Part shown: positions 12,801-24,800 of the stretch, piece by piece
Numbering within the stretch: position 1 is the stretch's first letter
Layout of the letters: each line of letters starts with the position of its first letter
DNA from: Pycnopodia helianthoides
Lineage: Eukaryota; Echinodermata; Asteroidea; Forcipulatida; Asteriidae
Assembly: GCA_032158295.1 (NCBI GenBank)
Contig: CM063244.1
Location: 25,580,930-25,644,929 of the forward strand
Length of the DNA stretch: 64,000 bases
Direction: 5' to 3'
Program-made: the position numbers and the translations under genes
The notes under the pieces: generated by a model
The model's database searches: none
Seen by the model: the letters and a program-made list of their open reading frames with translations, nothing else
Told to the model about the DNA's origin: nothing

Positions 12801-15800
12801 TGGGCCCTGATCCGAACATCATGGTGTAGGTTTTTCAAGGATTAAAAATTGGTACTCTGCATCAATTCACCATAGCATTTATCATAAACAACAACAAAAA
12901 GACTGCTTCTCTGATGATTGTTTTCTGATTGTTTGTGAAAGAAAAGTAGTGTTCCATATAATAATGTCACTGTAAAATGATCAAGAACCAGGCCTCATGG
13001 TGTTTTGACTTTGTCTCGGTAAAATCATCGAGAACCAGGCCTCATGGTGTTTCGACTTTGTCGCGGTCAAATTATCAAGAACCAGGCCTCACCGGGTTTA
13101 AACAAGTAGTTTGAAACTGCTTCATTGCACTTTGATTACCTTAAATAAAGATTAACGACCAGTCGGTTTGCAACATTTCGATTGTTTTGATCCATCCGAG
13201 GATCTAACTTCAGATTTTAGGGGGACCAAAATAAATAGATCGATGAACAATTTAGGAAGGAAGGATGGACTTGTGTCAATTGATCCTGGGCCTTGGAATG
13301 GAAATCATCCAAGGACCATGTCAAGATAGTAATCCAAGCCTTGTCCAAACACACCAATTCCTGAGCTGGGATACAATGGCGACTTCTGCAGTGGGCCATT
13401 TCCTCTGGCATGAAACAATGCATCCATGTGAGGATGACTTTCCAATGACGTCATTTGAGGAGGGCTCCCTCGGCCAGAGGTCAAAAGAAGGTTTACTCAT
13501 TGGCCGATACTGTGCGCCGTGCGTACACATAGGTGTGTTTTCCATTGTTACGTCATCTTCTTACTGCTAAGGTGGCAGCTTGATGACATCAACGCATAAG
13601 ATCCACTCCGTAAGCCGTAATTTAGAAGGTATCGCTGTTACAAATGTTTTTGCCATTGTAAAACATTGTGGCTGGTCTTGTTTCGCTTCGAAAAATATTG
13701 AACTGTGCTTAGCATCGATTACAAATTTGAGAAATTTAAAGCATGAAGGAGATATCGCTTTACAAATTTAATTGCCAAGTGAGCAGTGAACCAGTGACAA
13801 GCAGCACACCCGTTGTAAAGCATTGTGACCGGTTACCCGTTTTGCTTTGAAAAATATTGTACTGTGCTTAGCATCGATTACAAATTTGAGAAATTTAAAG
13901 CATGAAGAAGATATCGTTTTACAAGTTTAATTGCCAAGTGAGCAGTGAACCAACAAAAAGCAGCACGCATATTGTAAAGCAGTGTGCTCGGTTACTGGTT
14001 TTGTTCCCAAATATAGCACTGTGCTTAGCATCGATTACAAATTTGGAGAAAATATTGGTTGAAAATAACGAAAGACTATTAAAGAAGTTTCTCAGTTGAG
14101 TAAAATTAGTAAATTTGGTGGCAGTTTTTGGAGGTATCCATGTGAGAATGACTTTTACGACCCAATTCCGTAAATCATTAATGCAGAAGATATTGCTTTA
14201 CAAATTTAGTTGGCAAGCGAGCGGGGAACCAGTGACAAGCAGCACATCACAGTGTAAAGCATTGTGGCTGGTTACCCGTTTCGCTGCGAACAAATATTGT
14301 ACATCAATTACAAATTTGAGAAATTTAAAGCATGAAGAAGATATCGAATTTACAAGTTTAATTTCCAAGCGAGCAGGGAACCAATGGCCGGTAACCTGTT
14401 TTTGAATCACAGCATCATGAGAAGATGATTCTACTACAGCGTCGTCGAACCCCAACGCTGGGGGTCTAATTCTCCTCCTGTAAATGACCCATTGTATCAA
14501 CACAGCGTTTCCCTCCATTCACATCACATGACCGATGTGGACAATTGTCTGCTGCCATATCCTGCCATTCTCTTCTGTAGTATGATGTCATAGCTTCCTC
14601 TGCATCAGGAACACCACCTTACTACAAAAACAAAGAGATTCTCCCCCCCCCCCCAAAAGTTCAGGATTCTTCACTATCTGGGTGCAAAATTGAGCCTCAG
14701 ATTCTTGAAACGAGTGGAGCAAGAGGAATGGTTGGGAGGGCCGGACACTTCATGGAGGCAATGGAGGCAGTCGCCCCCAAGCCGTTGGTCATTGCCCCAA
14801 GCCGTTGGTCATTGCCCCAAGCCGTTGGTCATTGCCCCAAGCCGTTGGTCATTGCCCCAAGCCGTTGGTCATTGCCCCAAGCCGTTGGTCATTGCCCCCT
14901 TGAGATGTTCCAGTAGACTTTGAAATTTTCGGCAGTCAGTTTGGCGTAGTGGTATATCTTGCCTTGCCTTCCACCTCTGGGGACCCTGGTTTTCAAATCA
15001 CACCGGGGCACTACGTGGATTGGGTTTTTTCAGTCCCTGCCTTGATTGTGTGGGTTTTTCCCTGGAATATTTCTCTGGAGGTTTTTTTCTCCCACCTCTA
15101 AAACTGAAACTTCCTTTACATTGTCTTCCCTCCACGCGGTCCTTGGCTTTGTGTAGTGATTAAGTTCGCTTTCTGAGAGCCCTTGGCTTCACGACCAGAA
15201 TTAATAAATGAAAATAAATGGAATTAAAATTGCCCTCATAAAGCAGTGGTGCCCCTTTACTAAGGAAAAACTGCCTTATCCTTTTTCAACAACTAAGTAT
15301 CGGACCTCTCATGTTGCTGGACGCCATTTTTTGTTCCAAATGCAGCACAACACAAAGTGCAGTCCGGTCTGGCGCCCTGTATGCACACATGCAAGTTGTC
15401 GCAACTCTCTCAATACACAGCTCTGGCAATGTGTGTGTGACAGTGCCCTCTGTTGGCGATGTATTACAAATAAAGAACGAAGGAGCATCTTGAACCGAGA
15501 CTAATCCCCTCTCTAAAACTCATAACCAACATCGATTTTCACAAACTTTCAAAAGTGAAACACAAGTTTTTAATATATAAATGCCCTACAAATTAAATGT
15601 TGGACTGTGAAACCGTTTGTATTATATTCCTGATTTGTACGCAATTTCTTGTTGATTTCAGTTTGTGACTGTGTGTACGGAGTTTGCAATGCTGGTTCGA
15701 CTGGGAATGGATTCTGCCTGTGTGACCAGGAGTACCAGGGACCAAGGTGTGACCTGGGTAAGAATGAGGGTTACCAGTATTCCAAAAACACTAGGACCCT

Positions 15801-18800
15801 ACTCCCAATGCGTTGAGCAGGGGGTAAATCTCTTGTAAAGTGGAAGCTTCTCAAATTCTATTCCCTTGCTTTTACTGTCCAAAACTTTTGTTAGATTTTG
15901 GGCTGCGTAACAACGGGCCACGATTGGTCAATATACTCCTTTTTAATAGTGGAACGTACATGTAGTAGATTCAGTCTATTGCATCATTCTTGTTTAAAGG
16001 TATTATACAGGATTGGCCGAGCTGACAAAATAGTCACAGATAGTGTTCATGTTTTGTGTGATCAACCATGTACATGAAATAACAAACCTGTCAACATTTG
16101 GGCTTGATCCGTTGTGTGAGTCAGGAGAAAATAGTGACAAACCGTGCACATTTTTCAGCATGTAAAACACATTGTCCTTAATTTTGGTTGTAACAACAGA
16201 AATGAGCTGTTACGTTTTTTTTATAGGTTTTCAGATACAGTTTTCTCGAATGTGACTTCATTTCAGAGGGAAATATTTCACGTAAAAAAAAAGGTTCAAG
16301 TATGAACTTCATAATCAGTAAGCTTTCAGACCAAAATTAAATGATGATGTTTTTATCCTGACCAATCCTATGTAATACCTTTAAAAGTTTGGAAATATTA
16401 TTACTTGTATGTTATTTTAATTACTTCAAGTTCAAGACAGTCTTCAATGAGATCTCTTTATTACTTCTAAATAAAGTACATTCCTTCAGCTTCCATCCAC
16501 TCTCCCGACGCTAAACAGCACGTCTGATAATGAATGATACCAGTCACCTTGTGTAACAATCTAACGGCAGGACAGTTCTTTTCAGAACTGAGAAGTCTCC
16601 CGAATTCCGAAAATCTACTCTGCGGTGGTAGAACAAATAGCAAGACAAGTTCTCTAAAGAACAAAATCTACACAGCAAAGTAGATATCTACACACATGGT
16701 GTTACCGCAAACCGAGTATTATTATTATTATATTATTATTTCTGGTTTATTAAAACTATGCATTTGTAGCCCAGGGGCTAAATTGCTACAAAGTTTACAA
16801 TTACAAATTAAAAAAAATTGCAATGTACATCAAATTACTTATTTAAAAAAAGCAACGGGTTTACACTAAAATACATCCCAAAAAACAAGAACAAAGCACA
16901 CACCTTAAAAAGAGTAATTTATACTTGGTTCAAAATAGCCTACTGACAAAGTAAGGTATCGGACTGTTTTTGTATGTTTGTTTTGCACTTAATTTCGGAA
17001 AGATTGTTAGTGTTTCTTAATTGATATTGCATACAAAATCTAACGTTCCCTACATGTGATATTCCTGTTGTATTTTGTCCGTTCAGCCAAGACCAGTTGT
17101 GGAGACGTCGCCTGCCATCCCTTTGCGATATGCTCCCCGCCTATCAGTGATGAAGCTGACCCGCTTTGTGTATGCAGTCCAGGCTACACCGGAGACGGAC
17201 GGATTTCATGTGTCGGTAAGAATGTCCGCCAAACAGATTGTTGAACGTTGGTCGTCAGTTTCTTCATCAGACTTGTGCAAGTCTCGCGCATGCATATCGA
17301 AAAACAAGAACAAAACCTTGAATGAAGAGTATATGCCCATGAGGGAATCAAAGGTGGGGTGGAGAGGTTGTTTAAACTGGTTGAGGACTGGTTCTTGATA
17401 GTTTTACCGGGACAAAGTCAAGGTAAAATTATCAAGAACCAGGCCTCAGCGTGTTTGAGCAACTGGTTTAAAAACTGATTCAACACACTTTGATTCCCAT
17501 TCATAAATAGCTTGCCTTTAAAAACATCAAAAAACCTTGTGAAATTGAGAACAACTCTGACAGTCTGGCCCCGGCTCACCTCACTCTGCGTTGAATTTCT
17601 GTGCATGTGTTGAGCGCTGAGTAGCTCCTCGCGCAGATTTAAACTTGCGCTTAAGTTTCAAACTATCGCACACAAGTTTCAAACTTGCGCAGGCCAAATA
17701 TGCAACCTACCAACTTAAATTGGGCTGTGAAATTTTCTTGGTCCACGCAATTATCTGATAGCGCCCTCTTTTGACTTATAAGGTCAGGCTGTGTTTCCCA
17801 AATAATGTGCCTATAGATTTTTTTCACTGGACTCAGGCAAAGTACTGAGTATATAGTGTGTTACCCACACATTGCTGTATGGGTCAGACCAAATGATAAA
17901 GTTTGGAAAGGCAAACGCAAAGCCATGGTGCATTTCACTGTATATGTGTTTATGTATATGCGTTACAATAAAACAAACTTACGCTTTTTAAATATTATGT
18001 AAATTTGGTCGCAAACTATCAGAACACGGAGGACAGACAGTCTTCAAGGTGTCTGTGTGTCTGTAGTGAGAGTAGTGAGAGAGCATTAACACAATGGATT
18101 TATGGTGACCTTTGACCCTTTGACCCTTTGACCCTTTGACCCTTTGACCCTTTGACCCTTTGACCCTTTGACCCTTTGACCCTTTGACCCTTTGACCCTT
18201 TGACCCTTTGACCCTTTGACCCTTTGACCCTTTGACCCTTTGACCCTTTGACCCTATGACCCTTTGACCCTTTGTCTTCTTGTCTGCCAGAGAATGATCC
18301 ATGCCAGCAAGAGGGTGTCTGCAGTGCACATGCCAGGTGCACTCATACTCCACCGGGGAAACACACATGTGTATGCTTGTCTGGTTACTACGGCGATGGA
18401 GTGGAGTGCTATCCGGTGAACCGTTGCCAGCAAGAAACTCCGGTCTGTCCCCCGCCGTCCTCCAAGTGTGTCTTCGATGGTCCAATGCAGGTGTGTAGAC
18501 AACCATTGTTTTTAGGTGTTCGGGGCAATAGCCCGAACAACTCATTGTTTTTGTTCGTTTTTTAAAAGTTTATTTTTTAGTTTTTCTTATTCTTCTACCC
18601 GAGACTGCAAGCAAATGCATAGTTGCGAACGTTTGATCAACTTGAAACTTCATGTGAAATTAGAACATAACTAACGGCTAAGTAAGTTGTGATTTCACGA
18701 TTACGTCATCAGGTGTCAAATTAAAAGCCATTTAAGGTCAAAAAGTTACCTCATGCCATTGCTTGTATGTCTCTGAATATCATAGCTACAGTTTTCATAT

Positions 18801-21800
18801 TTAGGCATATGATAGATCAAGACACAAAGTCTACTACCATTTGACCTTGACTTCCTGTTCAATCTGGAAGTTGAAAATTTCAAATTTCATACTTTAGAAA
18901 ATATTCATACTTTTACACACACACTACTCACAAATGTTACATCAAGTTGTAGAACAGTTGATAGAACAATTCTGTACGTTCAAGCCGAACACCTTGAGTT
19001 TGTCTACAAACTCTAAATTTCTAGTTTTATTTAAAGGCACTGGACGCTATTGGTAATTACTCAAAATAATTGTTAGCATAAAAACTTACTTGGTAACGAG
19101 CAATGGAGAGCTGTTGGTAGTATAAAACATTGTGAGAAACGGCTCCCTCTGAAGTAACGTAGTTTTTGAGAAAGAAATAAAATATTTGAATTGATTTTGA
19201 GACCTCACGCGTGAGGTCTCGAAATCAAGCATCTAAAAGCACACAACTTTGTGTGACAAGGGTGTTTTTTCTTTCATTATTATCTCGCAACTTCGACGAC
19301 CAATTGAGTTCAAATTTTCACAGGTTTGTTATTTTGTGCATATGTTGAGATACACCGAGTGAGAAGACTGGTCTTTGACAATTACCAAAGGTATCCAGTG
19401 TCTTTAAAGTTGCATGGTGCGATATTCCCCTCAAAAATTAAATAACATTTTCTCGGAATGAATTTTGATGATGATGCTGTTTCAACACAACGAAAAACAT
19501 AAAAAAAACTTTTGCATAAGCCTGACGGACAACGCACAAAGTTCATGTGATACGCAAAATTGGCTGATGGACTTAAGATAATGTCGGGATCCCAACATTA
19601 ATTCATTTTGAGTTTTAGTACCTTAAAGATGTCAAAGTACAAACAAAAGAGGGACAATAGGAGGTCCATGATTGCAGCTGTTTACACACTGTGTGTGTGT
19701 GGGTAGGTATCCACATTCAAACCGTGGACCTACAACAAAAGGGGACAATAGGCCACGGTTGCTATCACAAAGGAAAACGTTGTGGTCCACGGTTGCTATC
19801 ACAAAGGAAAACATTCTGGTCCATGGTTGCCAACACAAAGAGTTAAACAAAAGAGGGTCCACGATTGCTGGTGTTTACACACTTGTGTGTGTGTGGGTAG
19901 GTATCCACATTCAAACTGTGGACCTATAACAAGAGGGACAATAGGTCCACGGTTGCTATCACAAAGGAAAACATTGGGGTCCACGGTTGCTATCACAAAG
20001 AGTTAAACAAACGAGGGTCCACGATTGCTGGTGTTTATTATTTCTGTTTTATTAAAACTATGCATTTGTAGCCCAGGGGCTAAATTGCTACAAAGTTTAC
20101 AATTACAAATTTAAAAAAATTGCAATGTACATCAAATTACTTATTTAAAAAAAGCAACGGGTTTACACTAAAATACATCCAAAAAACAAAAACAGAGCAC
20201 ACACTTTAAAACACACACACTTTAACAAAGCACTTTAACAAAGCACACACTTTAAAGCACACACTTCACACTTGTTTACACACCTTGTGTGAGTGTGAAC
20301 TTGTCTACGCGTTGAAACAGAGAACTTTAACAATATGGTTTGACAAACCGGAAACTAAGGATGCCCTGGATTTGCTTTTGTTTTAAACACAAACGGTAAT
20401 GTCGCTAACAAATCAAAATTAACTCTAAACAGTGGAGGAACAAAGAAACGTCCTTGATTTACCAGATCAACAAAACACAGGTGTGTGCTCTCGTTCAAGC
20501 CCAGGCCTTGTAACAAAAGGAACAACAACGTTCTTTCTTGTCATTACAGTACAGGGTACTGTATGACACAACAACACTTACTCCAACCATCTGTAAGAAA
20601 GTGGTTGGTCAGGGTGCCTTTGGTTATAGCGGCCCCCACCTATGGAACCAACTCCCTCCAGAAATCCGCCAGTCTGACTCAATGATGAAATTCAAAAAAC
20701 TGTTGAAGACTGAACTGTTCAGAGCTCATTAATTTGTTAATTGTTAATTCTCTATTTGTTCAGCGCCTTGATCTAGTGTCTAGGATATGTGCGCTTTATA
20801 AGAACTTTGTATTATTACTATTATTACTTATTGTAAATTCAATGAAAATCCCCAATATGTATATCTGCCTGTGTCCTATGGTTCTTAATTGGAACACTAC
20901 AAGACTTTCAAACACTAGGTGGCAGCAGATACACCTGGTCATTTTGTAATGTTTACGGAAGCTGTTTTTTTTCAAAACCATGGCTTAGGCTTTTTTGTCT
21001 CCGGCTTAGGCACTGCCTGCCTGTTTGAAGTCCGGTATAAAAAGTGTACATTTTCAAAGTTACTGACAAAATGGGGCATAGTAGTAAACAATGGAACTAT
21101 GTTAGTCTGCTGCCACCTGTTGTCCTAAAAAGTCTCAAATTATACCCCACAAAGTTTTTCTTTTGTTACACACAGCAAGGTTTTGTTGTTTATTCAGCCA
21201 TGTTCGCATTGGACTTTTTTTTTTGGGGGGGGGGGGGTAAACTAACCGAGCAAATAGGTAATTTGACCATTTTCAGTCCAGTGCGAACAGCCCAGGAAAG
21301 TTTCACCCAGGTCACTTTGCTAAGTCCAGCGGGTAGATTATCCGGCGACCTTATGCCCGGGTAAACTAACCTGGTCAAACTAACCAGGCCAAAAAGACCA
21401 GTGCATCCAGGTAACACCAGCCAGTAAATCACTACGTCCGGTTTGCTGCACGTCTGTGATCACATGATGTACACGGACGTTGTGAACTCTGACATGCATG
21501 TATTGATATGATGATGTCATGATAATGGTGGTATACAGACCTCAGAAATGGCGTCTCTTTGCTTGCATTGCTTTTTTTTTTGGACACGCTTCTCTGCGAC
21601 CATCGTTTGCAAGCTAGGTCGTGTCTTTTGTCACATCTGGTTAAAGGTCACTGTTGTAGTGCCCTCATGTGTTCGTATTTAGTCATTCAGTTTGCTTCAT
21701 TCAGTTTTGTGAAATAATCAAAGTGCGGACACCGGTAAGATCGGAATGTTACCCATGGTCTCAGTTATTATATTAATCCAATGCGAACATGGTTTTTGTC

Positions 21801-24800
21801 TTTGTCTTTGTCTTCACTCCAAAAAATGTAACCGATCAAAACCCTTTTTTTGTTTGTCCAACAGTATCACTGCGATTGCATGGAGGGATACGACAACTAC
21901 CTATTTCCGAGTGGCTGTCAGCAAATTGATATGTGTACCTCTACCTCGATACACAGCCCGCCTCAGTGCCCGCCTTATTCTGTGTGCTCCATGATGCCGT
22001 ACAGTAGTAGAACTCGGTGTGAGTGTATTCAGGGATTCAAAGGAGACGGGATTGCTTGCTACGGGAGTATCTTACAGGTACACTGAACAAGGAAATTGCT
22101 GTCGTAGTTACTTTAAAAAAAAGAAGTTTTTTTTATGAGATATCACCTAACTCACAAAGCCTCTTCAAGGTGAGGGCTACACTTAACTGATTTGGGCTGT
22201 TGACCCAAATCAACTGACACCAGGGGCACGTTGCCATCACCTACTCCTGGGGCTGAAACAGGGTTATACCCCCTTCACAGTCCGTAAGAATGTAGGCATG
22301 GGTGTCATCCACTAGGAGCCTGGCTGGTAGAGCCGAATGCACTACCTTCCCAACTTTTTACGGAGCAATTATGGTTAAGTGCCTTGCTCAAGGGCACAAG
22401 TGTCATGACTGGGATTCGAACCCACACTGTGCTGCCGACAACACCAGAGCTTGGGTCCGGTGAACTAGACCACTCGTCTACGACACTTTCTGTTGTTTTT
22501 AAAATTTCATTTCATTTCATTGATTAATTCTGGTTGTGAAGCTGAGGACTCTCAGAAAAGGGAACTTAATCACTGTACTAGCCAAGAACCCTTGTGGAGA
22601 GAAGACAAAGAAGTTTCAGTTTTTTAGATGTGGGTGGGAAAACCCCAGAGAATTATTCCAGGGAAAAAAACCCACGCAATCAGGCAGGGACTGAAAAAAA
22701 CCAATCCACATAGTCTGGTACCCCCTGGTAAGTAACATTATTGTGATGAGGTGAAGTGAGTATGACCACTGACTCTAAGGCCGATAAAGGAAGAGTGGGT
22801 GAGAGTAACAATAATTTAGTATATTTTGGTTGAAGGAATACAATTGTGATGCGATCAAGCTAAATGAGTCTTTTGTCGACCCTTGGCAATTTTTATTTTT
22901 TTTAAATCTATTTGAAAGAAGTACAATCTCGGCTTTTAAGGATATGAAATTTAAAAACCCTGTGTTGATACCACCTTTGGTTCAAAAGTTATGGAAGTCG
23001 GGAACACCAAGAGATGTATAGCAATGTAGACCCCTGTAGACCTATTTTAGCCTGTTATTCAATAATGTGTTTACCGACAAACGACTCATTTAGCTTGATC
23101 GCATCACAATTAGCCATTTTGAGATATGGTGGACACTATAGGAGTGCACTGTTTGGTTTGGGTGTACACACAGACCATTTTGGCCAAACCTAAAAGTGTC
23201 ATAGTGCTGTGTCCAACTTATTTCAAAATGGATTATGGTTTTAGTTTCCTTTGCAATGGGCTCACGCGTTGTCGACATCTCCAATACAGTTCACACGTAG
23301 CACGAAACTATCAAATCCACAAATCAATGTTGCATAATTCCATAGTCAAGACTGGCTGATTTTGTTTTTGCAGCCTAAATCGGCAGGGCTAAGTTGTCTG
23401 TATTTTGAAAGATCCTCTCCAAAAACAAACAAAATCCTTCATTTTTTACCTTACTGGCTGGCCTGGGTTATCTCGGCGTGCCCAATACCACTTAACGATA
23501 CTTTCTTGCTTAGCAATTGTATGGAACTCAGCCAAGGTACTCATTTAAGTTTGTTACGTTAGGAAGTTACTAAGCAAGTGGCTCGAAGCTCCCCCTTCCT
23601 CCCCTCACCTGATATAAATACCCTACAGGAAATTGTACGTTAATGTTTGGAGACAGACGCCTAATATTGGCACAGTATTCTTGTCTGCAAATGATGATTG
23701 CCCCATACATCCTCACAGCATCCTCAATGCCAGTTACTCCTGAGTTTGGGTATTATCAGATCTCGGTTATCTCGGGCGACTCTATCGTACCCCGATTGGC
23801 TTCCTTTGGTTTTTACTATGCGTTAGGAGGGGTTGTTAGTACCCAAGAATTTCTTGATTTGGAGGATATATATATCCTCAGTGGGAGAAGAGGGTTCCAA
23901 TCGGCGATCGCCGAAAAAGACTGCTCTGATCAATGGCATCATGTGCACGAGGTCTTTATATCCCAATCGAGATATCACCTCGATCGATGGTATTATTTAC
24001 TTGCAGGTGTTACTGCGCCTCAACAGCGACCATAACGGGCCCATGGCGGGAATGTTCGACATCTCCATCAGGCTGTTAGAGATGACCATGGGTTACTTGC
24101 TGAGCGATGGGGGCCTCTTCACTGTCTTCGTTCCAACGGATGACGCGATTCTAGAAGTGTTCTTCGACGAGGTAAAGTAGCCGTTCTTTCATTTCTGTTT
24201 TTAAAGCAGCTTCATTGGCTCCCGGTTAAGAAACGCATCATTTACAGGACAGCCCTTAAAGGAACATTACAGAGTTGGTAAGAACAAATATACTTTTTGA
24301 TCACAGATTTACATAAAACTTACACGGTCTAATGATGATGCTAGTAGAAAACGTCCCTTGAAATATTTCTGTCTGAAATGCCATACTTGATGAGAAATGA
24401 ATAAACTAATTTTCCGATTGGAGTTTATCGCTCAGTGAGCGTTTTATTCATTTGCTGAATCTATATGATTTCATGCAAATGTGTAATTTTTTCACTATTT
24501 TCTCGTGACCCAGATGGCCGATCTCCCAGTGTCTGGCTGGCTATGGCTAGTTCAGTGGTCCGCTGACCACATACCAGTTAAAACACCCGAGGACTAGTCA
24601 AAATCGTCTCCCAGTGTCTGGCTGGCTATGGCTAGTTCAGTGGTCCGCTGACCGCGTACCAGTTAAAACACCTGAGGACCAAGTCGTTTCCCAGTGTCTG
24701 GCTGGCTATGGCTTGTTCAGTGGTCCGCTGACCACGTACCAGTTAAAACACCTGAGGACCAAGTCGTTTCCCAGTGTCTGGCTGGCTATGGCTAGTTCAG

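Noticed and set aside
18100..18545. Minus-strand ORFs with KGQRVKGS repeats
   Set aside because: They are translations of the 8-bp TTTGACCC minisatellite, open in every frame because 8 and 3 share no factor and no unit frame makes a stop.
23362..23562. Plus ORF considered as the N-terminal half of the FAS1 relic
   Set aside because: A weak resemblance to FAS1 helices in one frame, but no motif is strong enough to include.
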